From Thermoplasmatales archaeon SW_10_69_26 (GTDB lineage: Archaea; Thermoplasmatota; SW-10-69-26), in assembly GCA_003009755.1 (NCBI GenBank), contig PXUB01000040.1:1-38862 (forward strand): 38,862 nt of DNA, read 5' to 3'. Below the pieces are notes generated by a model that worked only from the letters and a program-made list of their open reading frames with translations, did not search any database and was not told the DNA's origin. Within the stretch, counting starts at the first letter, position 1, and every line of letters begins with the position of its first letter. This document shows positions 27,460 through 35,457 of this stretch, one piece after another. The position numbers and the translations under genes were made by a program.

Positions 27460-28721
27460 GCGGCTCCGGCAGCGTCGTCGAACCCCCCCCCCCCGGCTCG
27501 TCCCCGCTCGACGTGGACGAGATCCGGGCTGAGTTCCCCGCCCTGGACCAGCAAGTCCACGGCCGGGACCTGGTGTACCTCGACAACGCTGCCACCGCCC
27601 ACAAACCCAACCGCGTCATCGACGCCGTGCGCGAGCACGACCGCGCGACGAACGCCAACGTCCACCGCGGCGTCCACGCCCTCAGCCAACGCGCCACCGA
27701 CGCCTTCGAGGAGGCTCGCGACACCACGCGCGCCTTCCTCGGCGCCGAGGACCCCGAGGAGATCATCTGGACCCGCGGCACGACTGAGGCGATCAACCTC
27801 GTCGCCGACGCCTGGGCCCGCCGCGAGCTGGGCCCCGACGACGAGATCGTGCTCACCGAGCTCGAGCACCACTCCAACATCGTCCCCTGGCAGCGCGTCC
27901 GAGAGGAAACCGGCGCCCGACTCCGCGTCGTCCCGATCGACGACGACGGCGCCGTCGAGATGGACGCCCTCGAGGACGCCGTCGGACCCGACACCGCGCT
28001 CGTCACGCTCGCCCACGTCTCCAACGCGCTGGGCACGGTGAACGACGTGCACGCGGCCACCGAGATCGCCCACGACGCCGACGCGCTCGCGCTCGTCGAC
28101 GGCGCCCAAGCCGTCCCGCACATGGACGTCGACGTGCAGGACATCGGGTGCGACTTCTACGCCTTCAGCGGCCACAAGGTGTACGGCCCGACCGGCATCG
28201 GCGCCCTCTACGGCCGCCGGGAGCTGCTGGAGGAGATGCAACCCTACCAGGCAGGGGGCGAGATGATTCGCCAGGTCACCTTCGAGGAGACCACCTACGC
28301 CTGCCTGCCCGCCAAGTTCGAGGCCGGCACGCCGAACATCACCGGCGCCGTCGGCCTCGGCCACGCGCTCGACTTCGTCACCGACCACGGGCGCGACAGC
28401 ATCCGAGCGCACGAGGACCGTGTCCTCTCGGCCGCCACCGAACGCCTGGCCGCGATCGACGAGGTCGAGATCCTCGGCACCGCCGAGGACAAAGCCAGCG
28501 TGCTGTCCTTCGTGATCGAGGACGTCCACCCCCACGACGTGGGCACCGTGCTCGACCGCGAAGGCGTGGCCATCCGGGCCGGCCACCACTGCACGCAACC
28601 CGTCATGGACAAGTTCGGCGTGGCCGCCACCTGCCGCGCCAGCTTCGCCATGTACAACACGGTCGAGGAGACCGAGGCCCTCGCCGACGCCGTCCGAGAG
28701 GCGATCGAGATCTTCCACTAG
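27456..28721 (+). CDS. sufS: Cysteine desulfurase SufS
   Basis: SufS takes sulfur from cysteine and passes it to SufU or SufB. The 421-aa PLP enzyme has the group II features: YLDNAATAHKP, the Schiff-base lysine in FSGHKVYGPTG (Lys241), and the persulfide cysteine in RAGHHCTQPVM (Cys379). The N-terminal 18 residues are poorly conserved and contain PPPP, encoded by a run of 12 C residues (27483-27494). Slippage there would shift the frame within the first 15 codons. The ATG at 27456 overlaps the sufD stop. Confidence 0.96.
   Translation: MSGSGSVVEPPPPGSSPLDVDEIRAEFPALDQQVHGRDLVYLDNAATAHKPNRVIDAVREHDRATNANVHRGVHALSQRATDAFEEARDTTRAFLGAEDPEEIIWTRGTTEAINLVADAWARRELGPDDEIVLTELEHHSNIVPWQRVREETGARLRVVPIDDDGAVEMDALEDAVGPDTALVTLAHVSNALGTVNDVHAATEIAHDADALALVDGAQAVPHMDVDVQDIGCDFYAFSGHKVYGPTGIGALYGRRELLEEMQPYQAGGEMIRQVTFEETTYACLPAKFEAGTPNITGAVGLGHALDFVTDHGRDSIRAHEDRVLSAATERLAAIDEVEILGTAEDKASVLSFVIEDVHPHDVGTVLDREGVAIRAGHHCTQPVMDKFGVAATCRASFAMYNTVEETEALADAVREAIEIFH
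27483..27494 (+). repeat. Homopolymer tract C12 in sufS
   Basis: This is the longest mononucleotide run I noticed in the window. It lies in codons 10-13 of sufS, and the frame is open with exactly 12 C. Confidence 0.85.
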
Positions 28722-28730
28722 AGGGACACC

Positions 28731-29186
28731 ATGGTCGACGCCACCGATCTGTACCAAGAGATCATCATGGACCACACGAAGTCCCCCCGCAACTACGAGC
28801 ACCTCGCGGACGCCGACCACGAGGCCCAGGGGGACAATCCCCTCTGCGGGGACGAGCTGACCGTCTACATCAAGCTCGACGACGGCAAGGTCACCGACGT
28901 CACGTTCGAAGCCGATGGCTGCGCCATCTCCACCGCCTCCGCCAGCGTCATGACCGAGGCCGTCGAAGGCCGCGACATCGACGACGTGGAGGAGCTCGTC
29001 GAGACGTTCAAGAACCTCGTCACCGGCGAAGAGGACGCCAACGCCATCGACCCCGCCGAACTCGGTGACCTGGCCGCCCTCCGCAACGTGCAGAACTTCC
29101 CCACAAGGGTCAAGTGCGCGACCCTCTCATGGCATACCCTGCAGGCGGCCCTCAACGGTCGCGACGAGCCCGTCACCACGGAGTGA
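28731..29186 (+). CDS. sufU: Sulfur acceptor/carrier SufU
   Basis: This 151-aa IscU-like protein receives persulfide sulfur from SufS. The three expected cysteines are present: Cys39 in NPLCGDE, Cys64 in DGCAIS and Cys129 in RVKCATLSWHTL. The 18-20-residue insertion that separates SufU from IscU is visible between about residues 82 and 118. The N-terminus (DLYQEIIMDHTKSPRNY) is canonical. A gaggg element precedes the ATG, 9 nt after the sufS stop. The pairing with a SufS directly upstream is the usual SufS-SufU unit of bacteria. Confidence 0.95.
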   Translation: MVDATDLYQEIIMDHTKSPRNYEHLADADHEAQGDNPLCGDELTVYIKLDDGKVTDVTFEADGCAISTASASVMTEAVEGRDIDDVEELVETFKNLVTGEEDANAIDPAELGDLAALRNVQNFPTRVKCATLSWHTLQAALNGRDEPVTTE

Positions 29187-29190
29187 TCGC

Positions 29191-29754
29191 ATGCGGTCCC
29201 ACAACAACACCTGGATCGAGACCGAGCGCGATGTGCCCGCGACCGTCATCCCCAGCGGGGACGACGTCACGCTGAACGAGGGCACGAAGGTGATGATCAA
29301 CCAGGAGATGGGGGACCAGTTCACGTTGCGAACCCAGCGCGGCCACCTCGTCCGCATCGAAGCCGAGGACGCCGACGCGATCGGCCGCGAGCCGCCCTCG
29401 GGCGACGACGAGACCGACGCCACCGACGAGGAGCTCGAGGGCCCGGTCGAGGACCGGGTCTGGGACAAGCTATCCGAGGTCTACGATCCCGAGATCCCGA
29501 TCGACGTCACCGAGCTGGGCCTCATCTACGAGTGCAACGTCGAGGAGAACGACGACGGCAACCACGACGTCCACGTCGAGATGACGCTCACCGCGCCCGG
29601 TTGCGGCATGGGCGACGTCATGGCCCAAGACGCCATGCAGAAGGTCGAAAGCCTCCCCGACGTCGACGCCTGCGACGTCGAGATCGTCTTCAACCCGCCC
29701 TGGACCCCCGACCGCATGAGCGACGAGGCCCGCCTCGAGCTCGGCATGATCTAA
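29191..29754 (+). CDS. sufT: SufT, DUF59/MIP18-family Fe-S maturation protein
   Basis: The 187-aa protein has two parts. The N-terminal about 70 residues (TERDVPATVIPSGDDVTLNEGT) match the region special to long-form SufT. After an acidic linker rich in Asp/Thr comes a DUF59 domain with VYDPEIPIDVTELGLIYE, then LTAPGCGMGDVM with its conserved Cys, and the end motif VFNPPWTPDRMSDEARLELGM. SufT helps deliver clusters to target enzymes. The ATG at 29191 lies 4 nt after the sufU stop, making this the last gene of the SUF operon. Confidence 0.94.
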   Translation: MRSHNNTWIETERDVPATVIPSGDDVTLNEGTKVMINQEMGDQFTLRTQRGHLVRIEAEDADAIGREPPSGDDETDATDEELEGPVEDRVWDKLSEVYDPEIPIDVTELGLIYECNVEENDDGNHDVHVEMTLTAPGCGMGDVMAQDAMQKVESLPDVDACDVEIVFNPPWTPDRMSDEARLELGMI

Positions 29755-29830
29755 GCCGGGCCCCTTACCGCTCGCCGGCCGCCGACCGATCCGCCCTCGG
29801 CCACGGCAGCCAGCCCCCTGCCTCTCTCAC

Positions 29831-29850
29831 CTTCCTTGTTAACGTTCCCC
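29831..29850 (+). terminator. T-rich end of the SUF operon
   Basis: About 80 nt after the sufT stop comes cttccttgttaacgttcccc, the most T-rich stretch of the gap. It is a reasonable archaeal termination site, without a hairpin. The rest of 29755-29993 shows nothing else apart from the subtilase promoter. Confidence 0.4.
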
Positions 29851-29962
29851 TAAGCGGCCCTCCGCCCGCAAGGTCGAACGTTGCCTCCTCGCCGTTCACG
29901 GGTCGGACGGCTCGTCCCTCGTCATGAGGCGCTCGTCCGCCCTGGGCCCCCCGCGAGCCCCT

Positions 29963-29969
29963 ACTTATG
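29963..29969 (+). promoter_or_regulatory. TATA box of the subtilase gene
   Basis: acttatg is centred 28 nt before the ATG at 29994. It lies across another in-frame ATG (29967), which is thus excluded as start. Confidence 0.6.
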
Positions 29970-29993
29970 CTGGACCCGGGGAGCCTGGGGGTG

Positions 29994-31757
29994 ATGCGTC
30001 GCCGCGTCCTGCTCATCGCCTCGCTTCTCCTCCTCGCCGGCGGGACCCAGGCCGTCGGAGGCCTGGACGAGGACCCCGCCCCCGCCGAGGAGCCGGTGCT
30101 CGTCACGCTCGACACGTGGCCACCCCAACGATCGCTGATGGAGACGATGGACCACCTCGGCGTCGAGGAGCGCGAGCGCTTCGACGTGGCGCAGACGATG
30201 CTCGTCGACGCGCCGGTGACCAGCCACCGACACCTGGCGATGCATCCCTCCGTCACCGGCATCTACGCCGACGAACCCCTCGACCCCCAGCTGGCCTCCA
30301 GCAAACCGGCCGCAGGCGTGACCGAACGCCTGCACCGGGCTGGCGTGACCGGCGAGGACGTCACGGTCGCCGTCGTCGACAGCGGGATCGCGGCCGACCA
30401 TGCCGGGCTCGACGAGGAGATGGCCGGCCAGTACACCGTCGACGACGACGGCGTTCACGGCGGCGCCGACGACCCGTCCAAGCACGGGACCCACGTCGCC
30501 GGCATCCTCGTCGGCAGCGGCGAAGGCGCTGGCCCCGATCGAGGCGACGTGCGCGGCGTCGCACCGGCCGCCCAGGTCGTCTCCTTCGACATCAGCCAGG
30601 ACTTCACGACGTCGAACGCGCTGAGGGCCTTCGAGTGGATCTACGAGAACCACGAGGAGGAGGACATCGACGCCGTGACGAACGCCTGGGGCCGCCTGGA
30701 GAACCCGGCCACCTACGACCCCGACGACCCCGTCGTGCGCGCCTCGAGCGCGCTCGTCGCCGACGGCCTCGTGACCGTGTTCTCCGCCGGGAACGGCGGC
30801 GGGCAGGACAGCCGCATGACGGTCGAGGCCACCAACCCCGACGTGATCACGGTCGGCGCCGCCACCGACCAAGGCGAGATCGAGTCCTACTCCTCGCGCG
30901 GACCCGTCTACGACACCGACGGCAACCCGGTGAACTGGACCAAACCCGACCTCGTCGCCCCGGGCAGCCACGTCGTCTCCACGCAGCCCGCCGGCGAGCC
31001 CGGACCGGCCTACACCACGATGAACGGGACCAGCATGGCGGCCCCGCACGTCGCCGGCACCGTCGCCCTCGTGCTCGACCAGCGCCCCGATCTGGCGCCC
31101 GAGGAGGTCAAGAGTCTGCTCGTGCGCGCCGCCCAGGACGTGGGCCCCACCGGAGTCGACGACGCCTCCGGGGCCGGCATGGTGGACGCCGAATCCGCGA
31201 TCCGCCTCCTCGAGGAGTCCTCCGGCACGATGGAGAGCCGCCAACGCTCCAGCCAGCACTCCGAGCAGCTCACCGGACCCGCCCAGGGCGAGGCCGTGTT
31301 CGGCCAGGCCGAGATCGACAACGAGGACACGATCGAGATCGACGTCCCGGCCAACGGCACGAAGCTCGAGACCGAGATCCGCTGGGGCGGCGAGGGCGAC
31401 CTCGAGGCCAGCTTCCAGCGGCCCGACGGGTCGACGGCGCGCACGATCGATGTGAGCGCCGAGCGATCGCTGGCCATCCAAGACCCCGTCGAGGGCGAGT
31501 GGACGATCTCCGTGCAACCCCAGGACGTGTCCCGCGGCAGCTACCACGCCAACGTGACCGTCACCTGGCTGGAGCCGGTGAACGGGAGCACGGTTCCCTT
31601 CAGCGCCGAACGCTCGGCCGAGGGCACCTTCCCGTCGACCGGTGGCCCGCTGGACCCCTGGGCCGAATCCTGGCTGCCGGGCGTCCCGAACATCGCGCTC
31701 ATGGTGGCGGGGGCCGCGTTCTCGGTCACGATGCTCGTCGGCCGGATCCGACGCTGA
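29994..31757 (+). CDS. Secreted, membrane-anchored subtilisin-like serine protease (S8)
   Basis: The 587-aa protein has a signal peptide (MRRRVLLIASLLLLAGGTQA), a pro-region of about 85 residues, and a complete catalytic domain. The triad is Asp129 (VAVVDSGI), His164 (KHGTHVAG) and Ser347 (NGTSMAAPHVAG), with the oxyanion Asn267 in SAGNGGG. A beta-sandwich domain resembling a P-proprotein/PPC module follows at about 400-525, then a linker and one C-terminal membrane helix (NIALMVAGAAFSVTMLVG) with basic end. The enzyme would act outside the cell while staying attached. The first 9 codons of the longer frame are rejected because the signal peptide begins at 29994 and the TATA box overlaps them. 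Confidence 0.93.
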   Translation: MRRRVLLIASLLLLAGGTQAVGGLDEDPAPAEEPVLVTLDTWPPQRSLMETMDHLGVEERERFDVAQTMLVDAPVTSHRHLAMHPSVTGIYADEPLDPQLASSKPAAGVTERLHRAGVTGEDVTVAVVDSGIAADHAGLDEEMAGQYTVDDDGVHGGADDPSKHGTHVAGILVGSGEGAGPDRGDVRGVAPAAQVVSFDISQDFTTSNALRAFEWIYENHEEEDIDAVTNAWGRLENPATYDPDDPVVRASSALVADGLVTVFSAGNGGGQDSRMTVEATNPDVITVGAATDQGEIESYSSRGPVYDTDGNPVNWTKPDLVAPGSHVVSTQPAGEPGPAYTTMNGTSMAAPHVAGTVALVLDQRPDLAPEEVKSLLVRAAQDVGPTGVDDASGAGMVDAESAIRLLEESSGTMESRQRSSQHSEQLTGPAQGEAVFGQAEIDNEDTIEIDVPANGTKLETEIRWGGEGDLEASFQRPDGSTARTIDVSAERSLAIQDPVEGEWTISVQPQDVSRGSYHANVTVTWLEPVNGSTVPFSAERSAEGTFPSTGGPLDPWAESWLPGVPNIALMVAGAAFSVTMLVGRIRR

Positions 31758-31766
31758 CGGGCCGCA

Positions 31767-33095
31767 CTAGCCCGGCTCCCACCGGTCCCCGTCGACGGTC
31801 ACCGCACCGTCGTCGACGAGCTTGGCCAGGTGGGCCCGCGTGCTGGCGTGGGTCAGCTGCGTGGGCGCCTTCGGCTTGTCCTCGTAGGCGCGCCTGGCGA
31901 TCGCGGGCAGCTGGCGAGCGCCGGCCTCGACGGCGTCCAGCACCTCGACCTCCCGCTCGCGCCGGTGCTCGAGTGTGTCGCGGAACGTCTGGCCCGGACC
32001 GAACACCGGCGGCCCGTGCGCGGGGAACGCCAGCCGGACCCCCTCGTCCTCGCACAGGTCCGCCATGCGCGCGAGGCTGTCCATGTAGGCGGCCATGTCG
32101 CCCTCGTCGGGGTCGACGAGCACGGTCCCGATCCCAGCCACGAGGTCCCCGGGCAGCACCGCGCGTGCCTGGGGCACGTGGAAGGCCAGGTGCCCGGGCG
32201 CGTGGCCGGGCGTCTCGAGCGCGACGAGCGCGTGCTCGCCCAGATCGAGTTCGTCGCCCTCCGCGAGGAGGACGTCGGCCTCGGGCTCGATTCGCTCGGC
32301 GGTGGCCGGCGAGCAGGCCAGCTCGGCGTCGAACTCCTCGAGCAAGGCCTGGACGCCGCCGACGTGGTCGCCGTGGTGGTGGGTGAGGGCCACGTAGGCC
32401 AGGTCCTCGGCGTCGGTCTCCAACGCGTCGAGCGCGTCGAGCAAGGGATCGAGCTCGGGGGGCCCGGCGCCGGGGTCGACGACGGCCAGCTCGTCCTCGC
32501 CGACGACGAAGGCGTTCGTGTGCGTGTGCGGCGGCAGCGTCGAGGTTTCCAGCGGCTCGACGCGCAGCCCGGGCAGGAACGTGATCGGGAACGAGTCGAC
32601 CTCGGTGCCGCGGGCTCGCACCGCCTGGGGCCCGTCGTCGGCGAGCAGCTCGAGCGTGTGGATCACCGGGGGCGGCAGCTTGACCTCGCCGGCTTCCCAG
32701 CCCTCGATGGCGGCCGCGGGCGTGGTCCAGCTGCCCCCCGCCAGCTCGGGTTCGCTGGGCTCGGGCTCGCAAGCCGCGTCGACGTCGGCGAGGAAGAACT
32801 GCGTCCGGTAGCGGATCGGGGAGAAGGGCGGCGTGACGACGACGCCGGCCGGGGCCAGCTCGTCGGGGCTGACCTCGACGCGGGTCTCCTCGCGCAGCTC
32901 GCGGGCCGCGCAGGCGCGCAGCGTCGCCAGCTGGTCCTCGGCCTCGTCCTCGGGCTCGACGCCGCCGCCAGGGAAGGCGTGGAAGCCGGGGAAGAAGCTG
33001 GCCGATCGCGGGCGACGGACGAGGTAGATCTCGCCGTCGGGTCGGCGCAGGATGACGACGGCGCTCGGGTCGGGATCGGGCGGGTGATCGTCCAC
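31767..33095 (-). CDS. Nudix - metallo-beta-lactamase - winged-helix fusion hydrolase
   Basis: Three modules are visible in 442 aa. Residues about 10-150 form a Nudix domain with FPGGGVEPEDEAEDQLATLR and AARELREET; the insertion inside the box resembles NUDT19-type CoA-related hydrolases. Residues about 165-375 form an MBL domain with metal site HHHGDH (239-244), a further His in GHAPGHL, and Asp in LPGDLV. Residues 380-442 form a small winged helix as in LACTB2-type RNases (HASTRAHLAKLVDDGAV). The substrate could be nucleotides, CoA derivatives or RNA; the parts do not decide. The GTG at 33095 lies 4 nt after the stop of the upstream MBL gene, so the two are an operon. Confidence 0.87.
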   Translation of the reverse strand: MDDHPPDPDPSAVVILRRPDGEIYLVRRPRSASFFPGFHAFPGGGVEPEDEAEDQLATLRACAARELREETRVEVSPDELAPAGVVVTPPFSPIRYRTQFFLADVDAACEPEPSEPELAGGSWTTPAAAIEGWEAGEVKLPPPVIHTLELLADDGPQAVRARGTEVDSFPITFLPGLRVEPLETSTLPPHTHTNAFVVGEDELAVVDPGAGPPELDPLLDALDALETDAEDLAYVALTHHHGDHVGGVQALLEEFDAELACSPATAERIEPEADVLLAEGDELDLGEHALVALETPGHAPGHLAFHVPQARAVLPGDLVAGIGTVLVDPDEGDMAAYMDSLARMADLCEDEGVRLAFPAHGPPVFGPGQTFRDTLEHRREREVEVLDAVEAGARQLPAIARRAYEDKPKAPTQLTHASTRAHLAKLVDDGAVTVDGDRWEPG

Positions 33096-33099
33096 GCGA

Positions 33100-34002
33100 T
33101 CAGCCCTGTTCGTCGAGCCAGTCCCAGACGCCGCGCGTGTTCATCCGCACCTCGTGGCGGAACGTGGCCTCGTCGTAGACCTCGAGCCCGGCGTCGTACT
33201 CCTTCATCAACCGCTGCACGGTCTCGTCGAAGGGGTGGCCCTCCGCGCGCAGCTCGCGGATGCGGTCGACCCAGGCCTCGAGGTCGCCCCGGAAGGTTGC
33301 CAGGTGGGCACCGTCGACGACGTTGAAGTGCGTCAAGGCCACGTGATCGGGCTCCAGGGCCTCCAGCTCGTCGAGCGTGTCCCGCCAGGCTTCGAGATCG
33401 AAGGCCGGCGGCGGGGTCGTCATCAGCAACGGTCTCCCCTCGCAACGGATGCCGGCGGCGTCGCCCACGTAGAGGACGCTGGCCTCCAGGTCGAACACGT
33501 TGTACTGGTGGGGGGCGTGCCCGGGCGCGTCGACGAGCTCGAGTTCGCGGCCGCCGAAGGCGACGGTCTCGCCGCCCGCGATCGAGCGCGTCCGGTCGAC
33601 GTCGATCGGTTGCAAGGTCCCGTACTGGGGGAACCGCTCGCTGCCGACGGCCGCCTCGACGGAGGTCATCAGCTTGCCCACGAGCTCGGGGTCGGTGAGG
33701 AACGCGATCCCGTTCTCGTGGATGTGAGCCCTCGCGTTCGGGCACTCCTCCAACAGGCGCCAAGTCGCCCCCGCGTGGTCGAGGTGGATGTGCGTGGGCA
33801 GGATGTCGGTCACGTCCTCCGGCGAGAAGCCCTGCTCCTCGATCGCGTCGAACACGCGATCCACGGTCACGCTGGGTCCGGTGTCCACGATCGCGAGCTC
33901 GTCCTCGCCCGGCAGGAGGAAGAACCCGCAGTAGCCCTCCATCGAGAACCCGCCTGTGTCGTACAGGTAGGCGGGGCCCGGCAGCTTGCGCTCGGCAGGC
34001 AT
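33100..34002 (-). CDS. Metallo-beta-lactamase-fold hydrolase
   Basis: The 300-aa protein is of glyoxalase II/MBL type: the metal-binding HIHLDHAG (71-78), a later His in DAPGHAPHQ, Asp in YVGDAAG, and the final His in LTHFNV. The N-terminus (GPAYLYDTGGFSMEGYCGFFLL) places a first beta strand in the usual position. Beyond the fold nothing fixes the substrate. The start is the ATG at 34002, exactly 28 nt after the strong TATA box tttatcc. It leads a two-gene operon with the Nudix-MBL fusion. Confidence 0.88.
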   Translation of the reverse strand: MPAERKLPGPAYLYDTGGFSMEGYCGFFLLPGEDELAIVDTGPSVTVDRVFDAIEEQGFSPEDVTDILPTHIHLDHAGATWRLLEECPNARAHIHENGIAFLTDPELVGKLMTSVEAAVGSERFPQYGTLQPIDVDRTRSIAGGETVAFGGRELELVDAPGHAPHQYNVFDLEASVLYVGDAAGIRCEGRPLLMTTPPPAFDLEAWRDTLDELEALEPDHVALTHFNVVDGAHLATFRGDLEAWVDRIRELRAEGHPFDETVQRLMKEYDAGLEVYDEATFRHEVRMNTRGVWDWLDEQG

Positions 34003-34026
34003 CGCGCCCGCCAGTGCGGACGCGCA

Positions 34027-34034
34027 GGATAAAG
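34027..34034 (-). promoter_or_regulatory. TATA box of the MBL operon
   Basis: The minus strand reads ctttatcc, the best TATA match in the window, with its centre 28 nt before the ATG at 34002. Confidence 0.75.
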
Positions 34035-34140
34035 AATGCGGGGGTCGCGACACGACGAGGACGCCGGGCGAGCAACCTGCGACCGGCCGTTCGAGACCCC
34101 TCGCGGTCGCGGGGGGGTTCGACGATCCGCCCGGATCGGA

Positions 34141-34183
34141 GATCCGGGCTCACGTCACGAACAAGCCTGTCTGCCTACTCCCA
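34141..34183 (-). repeat. Partial guaA 3'-end copy C (attachment-site-like)
   Basis: Positions 34145-34167 repeat 34375-34397 exactly (23 nt), and the flanking sequence matches as well. The motif gcctactccca at 34173-34183 equals 34398-34408. Read on the minus strand, it still encodes the last residues of GuaA (VEWE) followed by a TAG stop. Confidence 0.8.
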
Positions 34184-34285
34184 CTCGACCGCGAGGATTC
34201 GGCCCTCAGCCAGGAACCCTCGCGATTCGGACGAACCGACCGTTATCCGCCGGTTCGTACTCTCGAGCGGGAGTTCGCTGGCGCT

Positions 34286-34319
34286 CACTCCCACTCGACG
34301 GTTCCCGGCGGCTTGTTCT
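34286..34319 (-). repeat. Partial guaA 3'-end copy B (attachment-site-like)
   Basis: Positions 34298-34318 repeat guaA bases 34413-34433 exactly (21 nt). On the minus strand the copy reads [10 protein letters not shown] and then TGA. It thus keeps the GuaA ending, with two synonymous changes and another stop codon. Confidence 0.85.
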
Positions 34320-34381
34320 GCGGTTCGAGACCCTCGCTTCGCTCGGGTCTCGAGTTTCGCCTGAATCAGAGATTCGGGCTC

Positions 34382-34440
34382 ACGTCACGAACAAGCCGCC
34401 TACTCCCATTCTACGGTTCCCGGCGGCTTGTTCGTGACGT
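34382..34440 (-). repeat. 19-bp perfect inverted repeat around the guaA stop codon
   Basis: acgtcacgaacaagccgcc (34382-34400) is the exact reverse complement of 34422-34440. The 21-nt loop holds the last five sense codons (TVEWE) and the first two bases of the stop, whose last base starts the other arm. In the guaA mRNA this would form a very stable hairpin. Confidence 0.9.
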
Positions 34441-35347
34441 CGTACACGACCCGGTTGACGTGGTCGCCGAGCTGGTTCGTGATACGCGTGCTGATCGAAT
34501 CCAGCACGTCGAGGGGGACCTCGCTGAACGAGGCCGTCATGCCGTCGAGGCTGTCGACGGCGCGGACGGCGATCGTCTCGCCGTAGGCGCGCACGTCGCC
34601 CTGGACGCCGACCGATTGGACGGGGAGCAGCGCGGCGTAGTACTGCCAGGGCCGCTGCATCTTGCCCTCCTCGGCAGCCTGCTCGAGCTCCTCCTCGACG
34701 ATCGCGCACGCCTCGCGCGTGACGTCGACGCGCTCGGGCGTGACCTCGCCCAGCGTGCGGATCGCCAGGCCCGGACCCGGGAACGGTTGGCGCTCGGCGA
34801 CGGGCAGATCGAAGTGACGGGCGACCTCGCGGACCTCGTCCTTGTACAGGTCGTACAGCGGCTCGACGACCTCGAGATCCATCTTCTCCGGCAGGCCACC
34901 AACGTTGTGGTGGCTTTTGATCGTGTCGCGCGTCTCGTCGCCGGACTCGATCCAGTCGGGCGCGATCGTGCCTTGGACGAGGTACTCGGCCTCGAGGCCC
35001 TCGGCCTCCTCCTCGAAGACGCGGATGAACTCCTCGCCGACGACGTTGCGCTTCTCCTCGGGGTCCGTGACGCCCTCGAGCGCGTCGAAGAACCGATCGC
35101 GGGCGTCGACGAAGTCCAGCTCGATCCCCATGTCCTCGAAGATGCGCTCGACCTGCTGGGGCTCGTCCTTGCGCATCAGGCCGGTGTCGACGAAGACCGC
35201 GGTCAGGTGCTGGGGTACCGCCTTGCCGGCCAGCACGGCCGCCACCGTGGAGTCCACGCCACCAGAGCAGGCGATGATCGCGGGACCGTCGACGATCTGT
35301 TGGATCTGCTCGACCTGCTCTTTCACGAAGGCCTCGGGGTCGACCAT
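34400..35347 (-). CDS. guaAB: GMP synthetase, ATP pyrophosphatase (synthetase) subunit
   Basis: The enzyme adenylates XMP and converts it to GMP with ammonia supplied by a separate amidotransferase subunit, the two-subunit archaeal arrangement. The 315-aa protein has the PP-loop [14 protein letters not shown] (24-37), the [11 protein letters not shown] and [14 protein letters not shown] segments, [13 protein letters not shown], and the C-terminal dimer domain ending [12 protein letters not shown]. The amidotransferase gene is not in the window. The ATG at 35347 follows a T/A-rich box (cttgtacc) by about 33 nt. The last 40 nt form one arm and the loop of a perfect hairpin, and the 3' end is partly duplicated downstream. 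Confidence 0.96.
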   Translation of the reverse strand: MVDPEAFVKEQVEQIQQIVDGPAIIACSGGVDSTVAAVLAGKAVPQHLTAVFVDTGLMRKDEPQQVERIFEDMGIELDFVDARDRFFDALEGVTDPEEKRNVVGEEFIRVFEEEAEGLEAEYLVQGTIAPDWIESGDETRDTIKSHHNVGGLPEKMDLEVVEPLYDLYKDEVREVARHFDLPVAERQPFPGPGLAIRTLGEVTPERVDVTREACAIVEEELEQAAEEGKMQRPWQYYAALLPVQSVGVQGDVRAYGETIAVRAVDSLDGMTASFSEVPLDVLDSISTRITNQLGDHVNRVVYDVTNKPPGTVEWE

Positions 35348-35426
35348 GGGCGCTCGCTTGAGGGTAGCCGGCCGGGGTACAAGAAGGTGGTGGCAGGTCG
35401 TTGCATTTCAACGAGGTCAGCACACG

Positions 35427-35434
35427 CCTTTTGG
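35427..35434 (+). promoter_or_regulatory. TATA-like box of the lipoprotein gene
   Basis: ccttttgg is centred 28 nt before the ATG at 35458. Confidence 0.45.
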
Positions 35435-35457
35435 CCCGCCCCGCCGCTGGCCACCGT

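Larger units (their letters stand above)
34003..34399. other. Repeat-filled gap between guaA and the MBL gene
   Basis: This gap is long for such a compact region. Apart from the MBL promoter (34027-34034) it consists of partial copies of the guaA 3' end and small palindromes. These include cgagaccc/gggtctcg with a short loop at 34325-34352, and acgaaccg/cggttcgt at about 34223-34257. No protein-coding frame here is credible. Confidence 0.75.

Noticed and set aside
34088-34352. tRNA-like ggttcgagacc elements in the guaA downstream gap
   Set aside because: They resemble a T-arm, but no acceptor, D or anticodon stems can be formed around them; they fit better as parts of the repeats and small palindromes. 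No tRNA or rRNA gene was found in the window.
34088-34440. CRISPR array
   Set aside because: The repeats are few, unequal in length and spacing, and derived from the guaA end. No regular spacers and no cas genes are present.
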